Shown here: piece after piece, positions 29,551-39,144 of the stretch
Layout: each line of letters begins with the position of its first letter
How positions within the stretch are numbered: the stretch's first letter is position 1
From: Prorocentrum cordatum
Taxonomy: Eukaryota > Sar > Dinophyceae > Prorocentrales > Prorocentraceae
DNA: 50,000 bases
Direction of reading: 5' to 3'
Assembly: GCA_963575745.1 (NCBI GenBank)
Contig: CAUYUJ010016140.1
Coordinates: 57,501-107,500 of the forward strand
Notes under the pieces: model-generated
Told to the model about the DNA's origin: nothing
Seen by the model: only the letters and a program-made list of their open reading frames with translations
The model's database searches: none
Position numbers and translations under genes: made by a program

Positions 29551-30640
29551 CAACTAGCAGGGGGGGACTCTGAACAGGAAGAGGGATTAGAGGACGACGA
29601 GCCTTTCCATGCGCACCTTCATCACTCCTTCCTCGTCCGCCCTAATCCTTGCTCATTCTTCTCCTCCTTCCCCCTATTTCTCCTCGAGCTCGTATTCCTC
29701 CTCATCGCCTTTCTATTCTTCTTCATTCTCCCTACCACCCTCTCCCCCTGCCTCGTTCTCCTTCCTCCCTCCCTCATTCCCAAGCTGCTGTCCTGGTCCG
29801 ATGCTTTGGGTGCCGATGCCCCGTATCGGCGGCCATGTAGGGTGCAGCCTCTTCTCCTCCTGCCCCGTCTCCTCACCTCTTACCTCCTTTCTATCGGCCG
29901 GTGGAAAGCCCCGGGGTGGACGGTGGGTGGGTTGGGGAGCATCGGGGGAAGTGTGTGCTCACACGTGTGTGTATTTTGAAATCCGCGGCTTCCGTTTCTT
30001 AGTCGATTCGCTCATTCTACCAGTCCATGTTGAATCACGCTTGGAGATTTGGGTCGGCTGGGGAGTGCCATGGGTGAGAGGGTATGTCCTCGAGGGGACA
30101 TGCGAGAGCACGCGGAACGGAGCGCTCACGTCTACGAAGGCACATGGAGCATATGTAGGTGCAGGGTGGGCTCCTAGGAGACTCGTGGAAGTTTCTGGCA
30201 CGAGTTCAAGGGCTCATTGGGGGGTGTCTCAGGGGCGTCTGGGGCCTCGCAGGCGCCTTCTAGGTACTGTAGTGGGCCGTATAGGACAGCGTGCATTTAG
30301 TGTTTTTGCAGCTTTGGTTTGGATGCCCACTGGTTTTTGCTTTCAGGCATGCCTACGGTTCACTGCGTGAGTATGCTTATTGCACAGGCTCGTGCGTGAG
30401 TATACTACGGCACGGCTCGTGCGAGGTTCTCGCGTTGCTTTGCTACCTTTTAATTTGCACAGCGGTTGAGTCTGAGTCATGGCAAGTTGTGTGGTCGCGC
30501 TCCATCCCTCCTCCAAAACATGTGATCGATCGAAGACGCCTACGGCGAATCACCGCCGCCCCCTGCCTTTTGGAATCGCCCATGTGGCCGAGCGTTGTGG
30601 CACGAGCTTTGCCAAGCTATCGGACCATGTGTTTCCTCAG
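29551..30640. other. Intergenic; CTC-rich 29600-29780, otherwise unique
   Basis: 29566-29650 has an open frame DSEQEEGLEDDEPFHAHLHH that could be a short exon after the GAG tract but has little support. 29830-30640 is unique mixed DNA with no recognised gene. Confidence 0.3.
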
Positions 30641-30682
30641 CCGTTGTCGAAACCCTTCGGGGAACGCTTGGGGGAGGATGGC

Positions 30683-30714
<32 letters not shown>

Positions 30715-30945
30715 AGAGGAGGAGGAGGAGGAGGAGGAGGAGGAGGGGGCATCTTGGGAGCCTCTGGGCGCACCCGTGGGGCCTCCCCCCGGCCGTTGTA
30801 GACACCCCTCGGGGAACACTTGGGGGAGGATGGTTGGGAAGAGCAGGAGGAGGAGGAGGAGGAGGAGGAGGAGGAGGAGGAGGAGGAGGAGGAGGAGGAA
30901 GAGCAGGAGGAGGAGGAGGAGGGGGCATCTTGGGAGCCTCTGGGG
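30640..30945 (+). repeat. Two-copy ~146-bp repeat containing GAG tracts
   Basis: CTTCGGGGAACGCTTGGGGG, AGGATGG plus (GAG)n plus GGGGGCATCTTGGGAGCCTC (30655-30775) is repeated as CTCGGGGAACACTTGGGGG, AGGATGG plus (GAG)n plus the same ending (30808-30942). Confidence 0.8.
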
Positions 30946-32890
30946 GGCACTCTTGGGGCCTCCTGGGAGCTTCCTGGGAGCCTCTTGGAGGCATCTTGGG
31001 GGCCTTCTTGGGCCTCTTGGAGACCTCTTGGGGGCTTCTCGGTGGCCTCTTTGGCAGTCTTAGGGCATTCCTGGCCTGCCTGGCGCCGTTGGAAGCCGTC
31101 TTGGGGGCATCTCTGGGCCGACTTGGGGTCCTCTTGGGGTGCTGCAGGGCCGTCTTGGAGGCCATTTAGAGCGTCCTGGAGGCCTCTTGGGCCGTCTTGG
31201 GGCCCTCTTGGGGCCTTCTTGGGGGCCGTTCTGGGGCCATCTTGGAGGCCTCTTGGGTGATCTCGGGGCGATCTTGGGAGCCTCTGGGCCGTCTCTGGCT
31301 GTCGGGAGGCCAACAAGAAGCAACTGCCAACATCCTTCGAATACCTAGGGCACATCAATGGTATTGACCTCTTCGGGTCTTCCTGGAGGCCCTCTTGAGG
31401 CCAGTTGGGCCGTCTTGGAGACCTCTTGGGGGCCTGTTTGGACGTCTTGGGCTGTCTTCGAGCCGTGTTGAGCCGTCTTGGAGGCTTGGACGTTTCTTGG
31501 CCCCTCTTGGGCCGTCTTCGAGGCCATCTTGGACCCTCTTGGGCCGTCTTGGAGTCCATATCGGACCACCTGGGGCGAACTTGGAGGCCTCGTGGGGCCG
31601 TCTTGGAGGCCTCTCGGGGTCGTCTTGGAGGCTTCTTGGGCCGTCTTGGAGGCTTCGTGGGCGAACTTGGAAGTTTCTTGGCCCCTCTTGGGCCGTCGAG
31701 GGGTGCACCAGGGCCTCCTTGGCGTCTTGGAGGCCTCTTGGGCCGTTTAGGGGCCCTCTTGGGGGCCGTCTTGGGGGCCTCTTGGGCCGTTTTGGGGCCA
31801 TCTTGGAGGCCTCGTGGGCGATCTTGGGGCGATCTTTGCGGACTCTCGGGCCGTCTCGGGCCGTCGAGAGGCCGAACAGAAGCAACTGCCCAAGTCTCCC
31901 AAACACCTGAGGCACATCAATGCTTTTGACCTCTTCGAGCCTTCCTGGAGGACCTCTGGGAGATCTCGTAGGCCGTCGTGGAAGCCTCTTGAGCCGTCTT
32001 GGAGGCTTCGTGGGCGTACTTGTAAGTTTCTTGGCCCCTCTTGGGCTGTCTTCGAGGCCATCTTGGCCCCTCTTTGGCCGTCCTGGAGGCCATCTTGGAT
32101 CATCTGGGGCCAACTTGGAGGCCCCTTGAGGCCGTCTTGGATGCTTCTTGGGCCGTCAGGAGGCCATTTTGGAGGCCTTTGGGGCCATCTTGGGGCGATC
32201 TCGGGGGCCTCATGGGCCGTCTTGGGCCGTCGGAAGACCGACAAGACGCAAATGCCAAACTCCTTCAAACACCCTCGGAAAATCAATGATGCTGGCCTCT
32301 TCGGGCCTTCCTGGAAACCCTCTTCGGGCACCTATGGCCGTCTTGGAGACTTCTTGGTGGCCTCTTGGGGCCGTCTTGGGCCATCTAGGGCCATCCAGGG
32401 CCGTCTTGGGGGCCATCCTTGGCGTCTTGGAGGCCTCTTGGGCAGTTTTGGGGCCCTCTTCGGGGCCGTCTTGGGGTCTTCTTGGGCCGTTTTGAGGCCA
32501 TCTTGGAGGCCTCTTGGGCGATCTTGGGGCGATCTTTGGGGCTCTTGGGCCGTCCCGGGCCGTCAGGAGGCCGAAAAGAAGCAAATGCCAGAATCCTTCA
32601 AGTACCGTAGGAAACATTATGGTTTTGACCTCTTCGGGCCTTCCTGGAGGACCTCTGGGAGGTCTCGTGGGCCGTCTTGGAAGCCTCTTGGGCCGTCTTG
32701 GAGGCCTCTTGGAGGCCTGCCGGGCCGTCTTGGGCCGTCTTGGAGGCTTCGTGGGCCAACTTGGAGGCATCTTGGACTCTATCGGGTCGTCTTCGAGGCC
32801 GTCTTGGACCATCGTGGGCGAACTTTCAGGCCATATTGGCCGACTTGGAGGCCATCTTGGGCCGTCTCAGGGGATTTTTTGCGGACGTTG
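30930..32890 (+). repeat. CTTGGGCCGT/CTTGGAGGCCT satellite with higher-order structure
   Basis: About 2 kb of degenerate 10- and 20-bp units (GGGCCGTCTTGGAGGCCTCT). A distinct ~80-bp segment (AAGCAACTGCC, then CACATCAATG or AAATCAATGATG, then GACCTCTTCGGGCCTTCCTGG) interrupts it near 31312, 31872, 32232 and 32575, marking higher-order units of about 340-560 bp. Trp/Gly/Leu-rich frames are by-products. Confidence 0.9.
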
Positions 32891-33361
32891 TGCTCGTTTA
32901 CGGTCTCTTCTGGATGGCCAGCGGGACGGGCCGAAGCCCCAGGGGGAGTTCTTTTGGAATAAGGGCCAAAACCAAACCCGTAGGATCTAGCAAGTTGGGC
33001 TCCCCTGTGGCAAGACCACAGGGGGCGGGGTGGCTGATATCCGAATGGCCTTCGGCCCATCCCGCCACCGTGCCTGGATCTGTGGTCCAGCGGAGCGTCG
33101 GATAATGGTCACGTTTTGTTTTAATGCTTCTCGAGGGTCTTCTGGGATGCGTCCCTCTTTGCTTGGAGTTGTACTACCCAACTGGCACTTGAGCGGTGAC
33201 ACCCGTGTCATCTCGATTCCAGTGGGCCTGAGTACAATTGTAGTCATGTCGTCCGCAAAAGTAGGAGACGAAGCGGTAGTGGCGGTGCCGTTTCGAGTCG
33301 GTATGACTTAAGTCGTGCTTTCTCACGACCATTTGCGTCGTTTTGGTTTTGAAACCAAGAG
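32891..33361. other. Intergenic with dispersed repeat at 33000-33090
   Basis: 33000-33090 is shared with 22150-22225. The remainder is unique. AAGCGGTAGTGGCGGTGCCG at 33271 resembles AAGCGGTAGCGGCAGTAACC at 33560, on either side of foldback FB2. Confidence 0.45.
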
Positions 33362-33550
33362 TGACGAACGAACAACACACACCCATACCCATAGGGAGGT
33401 CGGAGGGAGAAGGACTGGCTATGGGTATGGGTGCGGGTTGTCGGACCCCTGGGAACGCTCCCGTTCGAGCGGGGACCCCCCTCCGACAACACGCACCCAT
33501 AGCTCCTTCCGCCCCCCCTATGGGTATGGGTGCGTGCTGATCCTTCGTCA
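33362..33550 (+). mobile_element. Foldback element FB2 with four alternating CACCCATACCCATAG motifs
   Basis: Left end TGACGAACGAACAACACAC, right end in reverse complement TGACGAAGGATCAGCACGC. The motif CACCCATACCCATAG occurs in + - + - order (the third copy is shortened to CACCCATAG), so each half is a hairpin and the two halves pair with one another; GTTGTCGGA/TCCGACAAC closes the inner stem. Flanks AAGAG (33357-33361) and GAGAG (33551-33555) match at 4 of 5 positions. Confidence 0.8.
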
Positions 33551-33589
33551 GAGAGCCCAAGCGGTAGCGGCAGTAACCGTAGGCCAGAG

Positions 33590-33821
33590 CTGTGGGTCCA
33601 AGGCCCGTGGTATGGCTGCCAGGGTGCCCCTCCGACCGCCGGCAGCCCCCGGTGCGCCGAAGGGGTTCTTCGCCGAGCGTGCGCCGCTCGACCCGTCCAG
33701 GCGCTCGAGGCCCCTGCGGGGCAGCGCGGGGAGGTGCCGTGAGAGGCCCTCTGGGCAAGGCCGCGCGCATGCCGTCGCCCGTGGCCCGGCCGGCATCCAA
33801 AGGGGCCGCATCTCGACGAGG
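33590..33821. other. GC-rich island, coding potential unresolved
   Basis: Plus strand from 33609: MAARVPLRPPAAPGAPKGFF, AERAPLDPSRRSRPLRG. Minus strand is equally open (ALPRGPLTAPPRAAPQGPRA). Likely an exon on one strand; I cannot choose. Confidence 0.2.
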
Positions 33822-33987
33822 CGTAAGAGTGACCTTTCGCCGGAGTGACTTTTGGTGCGGGCACGGATGAGTCCCCAGATGGCCGAAAACGGAGCAGTCG
33901 CAGCTGGCTGCGCGCCCAGGTTCGGCCCCCCGCGGCCCCCCAGAAGCCGCGCACCAAAGGTCACTCTTGCCCAGGGTCACTCTTGCG
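33822..33987 (+). mobile_element. MITE family E, copy 1 (~166 bp)
   Basis: Left CGTAAGAGTGACCTTTCGCC, GGAGTGACTTTTGGTGCG; right in reverse complement CGCAAGAGTGACCCTGGGCA, AGAGTGACCTTTGGTGCG. About 40-bp arms. Copy 2 starts at 35200. Duplication not seen. Confidence 0.75.
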
Positions 33988-34139
33988 TTTAGCCGTCTGA
34001 GCACCACGGGAAACAAGTGTTCACAGAAGTTCAGTTTTCCTCTGGTCACCGACCCACTTGTCCGCGCAGACTGGGCGGACGGCTGGCCTGTTACCTCCCA
34101 GCGCACCGTGTTACCATGGTTTAACTTACAGTGAGCGGC

Positions 34140-34300
34140 TTGAGTAAGGAACCCTTTTCGACGGGGAGGGGCTCCGTGCTCCTTAATGGTTTCGCAGCTT
34201 GCCTTGGGTTTTCCTCAGGTTGTCGATACGACTTCGAAGTGCAACTCGTGGAAAGCAGGGGTCTCGTTCCTCATTTGGGGTTCCTTTGGTCAACGCCCCG
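34140..34300 (+). repeat. Dispersed repeat shared with 48768-48870
   Basis: AAGGAACCCTTTTCGACGGG, GAGGGGCTCCGTGCTCCTTA, TTTCGCAGCTTG and later GGTCAACGCCCCGACTG match AAGGAACCCTTTTTCGTTGG, GAGGGGCTCAGCGTTCCTTA, TTTCACAGCTTG, GGTCAACGCCCCCACTG at 48.8 kb. The 34-kb copy has an extra ~80 bp in the middle. Confidence 0.65.
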
Positions 34301-34460
34301 ACTGCATCCCAGCCGCCGCGGCCGCGGCAGGATCCTCTCGTCGACGGAGCGGCGGCTGCCTCTCGCTTTTCCCCTCGGAGGGACGGCTCCCGAGGCCGAA
34401 AGGCGCGGCGACGGGGCGCGGCGGGGCGGGGGCAGCGGGAGCGAGGCGACGCGGGGGGCT

Positions 34461-34692
34461 GTCTCTTCGAAGCGAGGGCCCAACACCACGGGATCCAGGA
34501 GGGAAAAAGACACACAGACACCATGAATCGCCGATTCCCCAGGAGAAGGTGGGAAGGTGTGGGAAGTGGGGGGGAAGACAGAAGCCCAGGAGATGTTGGG
34601 AGATATGGGGGATCCTTTTGTTTGTGTGCATTTATTTGTGTGTTCTTGGTCCCCGTGAGTCTCTTCAAACCGAGGACCCAACACCACAGGAT
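34461..34692 (-). repeat. Pair of satellite leaders flanking MITE A copy 3
   Basis: GTCTCTTCGAAGCGAGGGCC, CAACACCACGGGAT (34461-34494) and GTCTCTTCAAACCGAGGACC, CAACACCACAGGAT (34659-34692) are 34-bp direct repeats on either side of the MITE and are reverse-complement copies of the satellite leader. Confidence 0.75.
34495..34658 (+). mobile_element. MITE family A, copy 3 (~164 bp)
   Basis: CCAGGAGGGAAAAAGACACA start, GGTCCCCGTGA end, with GATTCCCCAGGAGAAGG, GGGGGGAAGACAGAAGCCCA, TTATTTGTGTGTTCTTGG inside. Confidence 0.8.
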
Positions 34693-34699
34693 GGCTTGG

Positions 34700-35195
34700 A
34701 AAAAACAAATCCCACGGCGGAGAGCGTGCTTCCCTCGGAATCGCGTTCGCCACGCGCGCTCGCGCAGGACCCGTGAGCTTCAGCATGTGGCGCGGCTCTG
34801 GCGGAGCGCGCCGACGATAGGTTCGCGTCGCGTCGACGCCGCGGCGAACTCCGTGCAGGCTCGTAAGGTGGAACGCCACCATCGCCCCAGAACCGGCCGA
34901 CATCGAACGGTCCGCGCTATCGGGAAGCTGCGATCGCTCGAGGCTGAGCTATCCACGTGATCGTCAGAAGCCAACGCGCAAGTCGTCACGGCACGAGCCT
35001 ACCTCAGGAGGGCGTCGAAGGCAAGCGCAATCGGCCCGTACAGGTCTTGGTGCACCGGGCGGAAGATGCCAGCCGAGCCCCCGTTATATTTGGGGCGCCC
35101 GAGTTGGCGCCTCAGAGGTTGCCAGGGATGATCTTGGCCCAAGGTGGCCCCCAGTATGCTGTGTCATCCTGGGCCCCCCGGAGCCCTCTGGGCCT
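34700..35195 (+). other. Open GC-rich segment, possible coding remnant
   Basis: 34790-34960 is open as RRVDAAANSVQARKVERHHR, PRTGRHRTVRAIGKLRSLEA and 34957-35195 as PQEGVEGKRNRPVQVLVHRA, PVIFGAPELAPQRLPGMIL in the next frame. They look protein-like but match nothing I know; could be a frameshifted gene fragment. Confidence 0.25.
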
Positions 35196-35199
35196 CACG

Positions 35200-35512
35200 C
35201 GCAAGAGTGGCCTTTCGCAGGAGTGACCTCTAGTGCGGGCCCACAGTCAATTAATCGTCGACTCCCAGGAATATATATATATATATATATATAGGAAGAT
35301 ATGGGAATGGGTGGGAAGGCAAAGCTCCAGAACGTATGGGGAGATATGGGACATCCTGGGATTGGTGTGTGTGTGTGTGTTTCTGTGTGTGTCTCTGGGT
35401 CCCTCTATACGCAAGGGCTCGCGCCCCCAGCCCCGACCCTCTGGCGCTCGGACCATGCGCGCCCCGCGGCCCCCCGGAAGCCGTGCCCCTGAGGTCATTT
35501 TCTGCCTGGGGC
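35200..35512 (+). mobile_element. MITE family E, copy 2, interrupted by MITE A copy 4
   Basis: Left CGCAAGAGTGGCCTTTCGCA, GGAGTGACCTCTAGTGCGGG at 35200-35240; right CCCGCGGCCCCCCGGAAGCC, GAGGTCATTTTCTGCC at 35462-35507, as in copy 1 (CCCGCGGCCCCCCAGAAGCC). The middle is replaced by MITE A copy 4. Confidence 0.65.
35246..35410 (+). mobile_element. MITE family A, copy 4 (left end lost) with (TA)n
   Basis: GTCAATTAATCGTCGACTCC, CAGGA, then (TA)n, then GGAAGATATGGGAATGGGTG, GTGTGTGTCTCTGGGTCCCT. The family start TCAGGAGGGG is missing. Confidence 0.7.
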
Positions 35513-35519
35513 TCCCAAA

Positions 35520-35735
35520 CGGGGTGGTGACCACACCGTGTGGTGAGTCGGTGGGGATTCGGGGTCACCGCACGGTTTTGGGACTCGAGTCCTTCTTTGA
35601 GGACGTCTCGGGCGGCAGGGGCCTCCGGGGTCCCAAGGCCGTGCGGTGACGGACCGTACGGTGAGGTCTCTTGGGGTTCCAAGGTCACCGCACGGTCTGT
35701 CACCACACGGTTTCGGGATCCCCAACTTCTGCCTG
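35520..35735 (+). mobile_element. Foldback-like element FB3 with GGTCACCGCACGGT motifs
   Basis: GGTGACCACACCGTGTGGTG (35525), GGTCACCGCACGGT (35562), CCGTGCGGTGACGG (35638), CCGTACGGTGA (35654), GGTCACCGCACGGT (35683) and GTCACCACACGGT (35699) alternate in orientation. Same design as FB1 and FB2 with another motif. Boundaries approximate, no duplication identified. Confidence 0.6.
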
Positions 35736-36012
35736 GGGTCGCTCTGGCGCGTCGCCGACTCAGCGGTACTCCGGAGGCCACCTGTCAAGAGGGAAGAACC
35801 GACGCAGACATAATTCGGGGGCGGAACAGAGGAGGGTGATGACTGGGAGGTGGTGGATATCATGGCGGGGGCCATGGTATCTCCCAAGATTTCATGGCGC
35901 CTCTTCTTGTTTCATTACGTACCTGGCCCCCCGCTGGGCCGCGCACATGCCGCCGGTCATGATTTGCACCCCCCCTCTTGGACACCCCCCTCTTGGCCGC
36001 TCCCGAATGATG
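35736..36012. other. Intergenic, no feature recognised
   Basis: Unique mixed sequence; frames are open but unconvincing. Confidence 0.3.
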
Positions 36013-36167
36013 AAGCGTCGATTCCCAGGAACATGGTTATGGGAAGCCATGGGAGGTGGAGAGGCAGACGGAGCTCCAGACCCAGCAGAGTTGGGAACGT
36101 GCATGGGGAACCCTGGGATCTGTGCCTGCTTCGTTGTGTGTCCCTGGGCCCCTTCCCTCTGGGCCTC
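36013..36167 (+). mobile_element. MITE family A, copy 5, strongly diverged
   Basis: AATGATGAAGCGTCGATTCC, CAGGAACATGGTTATGGGAA, GAGGCAGACGGAGCTCCAGA, GTGTGTCCCTGGGCCCCTTC follow the family order with many substitutions. Left end not recognisable. Confidence 0.55.
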
Positions 36168-36630
36168 CCTGGATCCAAGCCTCGGGACGCCGGGGCCGCC
36201 CGGCAGCACCCGAGGCATTCGAGAAAGCCGCGCCGAAATCTCGGCCAGGGCTCCGGGCGCCCGCCGCAGGGGGGCCATACCCTGGATGGGTTATATTTCA
36301 TCAAGGGGGGGGGTGATTGACCTTCTGATGGAGCCTGCCCGATCCTGCCACCCTCCACCCTCCCCCCCCCCTCCTGATCCTCCTCCTCTTCCTCCAACCC
36401 CCTCCTCCACCCCTTCCGACAGCACGTGCCCCGCCCCCCCCCGCGGATGCATGGGGGGGGGGCGGTTCTTGCCCCATCCAGAGTGAGGCCCTCGCGCTGC
36501 CCCTTTCTCCCCTGCCTCTCCGCGGCAGCCGGCGGTGCCAAGCATGGGTTCCCCCCCGCGCGCGGGTGCACGTCTGAAGCCGACTCCATCCTCCATCCTC
36601 CTCCACCTCCTCCACCTCCTCCTCCTCGGA
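36168..36630. other. GC- and C-run-rich intergenic DNA
   Basis: Several runs of 7-10 C or G and a CTC tract (36355-36415, 36590-36625). No gene. Confidence 0.35.
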
Positions 36631-36745
36631 TCTTCTTACTATGCTTATTCTTAGTATTAGTACTTATTCTTCGTATTATCATTGTTATTCTTGGTAATAT
36701 GGATCGGCTTCGGGGTGAAAGGGCCCCCCCCTGCAAAATGACAGC
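36630..36745 (-). repeat. AT-rich element, inverted relative to 41145-41287
   Basis: GGATCTTCTTACTATGCTTA, TTCTTAGTATTAGTACTTAT, GGCTTCGGGGTGAAAGGGCC, CTGCAAAATG. The reverse complement is found at 41145-41287 with the same GC-rich end. Confidence 0.7.
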
Positions 36746-37133
36746 ATTCAGCATACAACCCGAACCCCCCGTAACACAGTGATCTCGTGGCCTAACTTCG
36801 GTCCACGGTGTCTAGGGATATCCCTGAGCACATGGGTGGTCTCGTCGGATACATCTGCAAGCAAAAACCCATCCCCAGTGTGTTTGGCCCTCCGGACCAA
36901 CAGTCACTCCCAAAGGGTTAGGGGTACTCTTAATTGCTTATCATCGTCGCTCTCATCCTGGCCGTCCTGCCCCAGCCCAAGCCATCGCCTCGGCCCCTGG
37001 GCGGGCCTCCCGAGCCACGAGGCCTCTTCCTCCTCGTCTTCCTCCTCCTCCTCCTTTCTCCTGCTCCTCCTCCTCTCGCCGGTCGCCTGGTTGCATCAGT
37101 CAGTACCTCACTACAGAGCGCTGCCCTCACTTG
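36746..37133. other. Intergenic, CTC tract at 37018-37078
   Basis: No gene supported. Confidence 0.35.
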
Positions 37134-37222
37134 AACGAAGGGTTGCAAAAAAACCCTTCGTTCAAGGGTTTTTTTGCAACCCTTCGTCCGAAGGGTTTTT
37201 TTGCAACCCTTCCTTCCCGTGC
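37134..37222. repeat. Palindromic minisatellite AAGGGTTTTTTTGCAACCCTT
   Basis: Three units. Unit 1 is in the opposite orientation to units 2 and 3, giving a near-perfect inverted repeat: CGAAGGGTTGCAAAAAAACC, CTT, then CGTTC, then the complement. Each unit is itself bounded by AAGGGTT/AACCCTT. Confidence 0.85.
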
Positions 37223-37358
37223 CTCCTTGTTCCGTCGGACGGGTCCGGAGGAGCACGGCTGCTGGAAGACCAGGCGGGATGGGGCGCGGCTGGCGGCGAT
37301 ATGCTCTTGCCCAGATCGGCTGGCTGAGCGTCCAGGGGCAGGGGGTGGGCGAGAGAAG

Positions 37359-37568
37359 ATGATGGTGATGATGATGATGCTGATGATGATGATGCTGATG
37401 ATGATGAGGATGATGATGATGATGCTGATGATGATGGTGATGATGATGATTATGATGATGATACTGATGATGAGGATGATGATGAGGATGAGGATGAGGA
37501 TGATGCTGATGATGATGCTGATGCTGATGCTGATGCTGCTGCTGATGATGCTGATGATGAGGAGGCGG
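37359..37568 (+). repeat. (GAT)n tract
   Basis: Imperfect GAT with GCT and GAG interruptions. Confidence 0.97.
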
Positions 37569-38285
37569 AAAAAGGAGGAGGAAGAATAGGAAGACGATGG
37601 GTAAGAGGATGGGGACAAGAGGGAGGATGAGGCGGTCGAGGAGAATGAGGAGTAGGGTGTGGGTGAGGATTATGGGGGGAGGAAGGGGGGGGCGTTGCGG
37701 AGGAGGGGTTGGGGAAGAGAGGGGGGAGCATGAGGAGCGTCCAGCTCCCATTGATCTCTTAGATCAGTGCGTTCGCAGTCACATGCACCTGCAAGCTTGC
37801 AGGCGTCTGCGCGCGATTCTGTTTCGCCCTGGGCGCACGGACTTGCGGGTGTGCGGGTGCGGGGATCGGGGGGTGAGCGCGTCCTTTTCTGTCAGTTTTC
37901 GACCAACGGTTGCAGCCGTCTTCATCTTCTGGGTTGCTTATGTGTGGTCAATCGCGCACGAACATGTCGCACTCACCCATACTGCAATCGCACGTATTCG
38001 GGTATGTTCGTGCGTATGGTAACTTGTATTCTCCGATCGTGTCTGGTGGTCTGGTCATCCCCGCAGCTTTGCTTCTCATTCCCCACAACAGAATACATGC
38101 AGGCACTTGTTGTGGTATAGTTATTCTAGTTCTACGTGCATGCAACTCTGCATCCATGAGCCCGCGGGCGGTGGCCACATCACAATATATGCGTGCGCGT
38201 GCTCCGCTCTGCGCGAGCGCGCCAGCGCCGGTGGCAGAACGCTCGATCTTTTGATACGGCTCTGCTCGTCGTGGATGACGAGGAC
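37569..38285. other. G-rich then unique intergenic DNA
   Basis: 37569-37735 is GGA/GGG-rich; 37740-38285 is unique with no recognised gene or repeat. Confidence 0.35.
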
Positions 38286-38289
38286 AGGG

Positions 38290-38850
38290 AAGAGGAGGAT
38301 GAGGAGGAGGAGGAGAGGGAGGAGGAGGAGCAGGAAGAAGAAGAAGAAGACGACGAAGAAGAATAATAATAAGAAGAGGAGGAGGAGGAGGAGGAGGAGG
38401 AGGAGGAGGGAGGAGGGAGGAGGGAGGAGGGAGGAGAGGGAGGAGGGACGAGGCCTGGCGCAGCCGTCCGTCGAGACGAACAGCAGGCGCGACGGCCGGA
38501 GGGAGGAGGGAGGGAGGAGGTAGGAGGTAGGAGGGAGGAGGGGAGGGAGGGAGGAGGAGGAGGAGCGAGGAGGATGGAGGAGGAGAGGAGGAGGAGGAGG
38601 AGGAGGAGGAGGAGGAGGAGGAGGAGGAGGAGGAGGAGGAGGAGGGGAGGGATGGGGAGGAGGGGGAGGAGGACGAGGAGGAGAAGGAGGGAGGAGGGAG
38701 GAGGAGGAGGAGGAGGAGGGAGGAGGAGGGGAGGGGAGGGAGGAGGAGGAGCGAGGAGGATGGAGGAGGAGGAGGAGGAGGGAGGATGGGGAGGAGGGCC
38801 GAGGAGGGGGAGGAGGACGAGGAGGAGAAGGAGGAGGAGGAGCAGGAGGA
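38290..38850 (+). repeat. (GGA)n-type tract with one unique island
   Basis: GGA/GAG repeats from 38290 to 38850, interrupted at 38450-38500 by CTGGCGCAGCCGTCCGTCGA, GACGAACAGCAGGCGCGACG, which could be a tiny exon (GLAQPSVETNSRRDGR) but is too short to support. Confidence 0.9.
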
Positions 38851-39135
38851 ATAATCATAATATGATGATGGAGAATACACATAAGACGAAGAGTGTTACG
38901 AATAAGAATAAAGTAACAATAATGATAGTCCGACTCATAATACTACATGGACTAATAATGATAAGAAGAGGGCGAGGAATCCGAAGAAGAAGAAGCATTC
39001 TAGTAATAACAATAATAATACGATCATTAATCATACTATGAATATGAAGAGTAACAACACGGCTGCTACCAATACTCATGCGACGGTTCGGGGGTGATAG
39101 ACGCCCCCCTTTCAAACTTGCAAACAATATAACAT
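38851..39135 (+). repeat. AT-rich TAATAATA-type element
   Basis: AATAATCATAATATGATGAT to CTCATGCGACGGTTCGGGGG. Composition and its position after a GGA tract resemble 36630-36745 and 41145-41287, but I cannot align it over its length. Confidence 0.5.
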
Positions 39136-39144
39136 GAAGGTGAT

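Noticed and set aside
34957-35226. Integrase-like or retroviral gene fragment
   Set aside because: The reading is protein-like but no catalytic motif (zinc-binding HHCC or DDE) can be seen, so no family is assigned.
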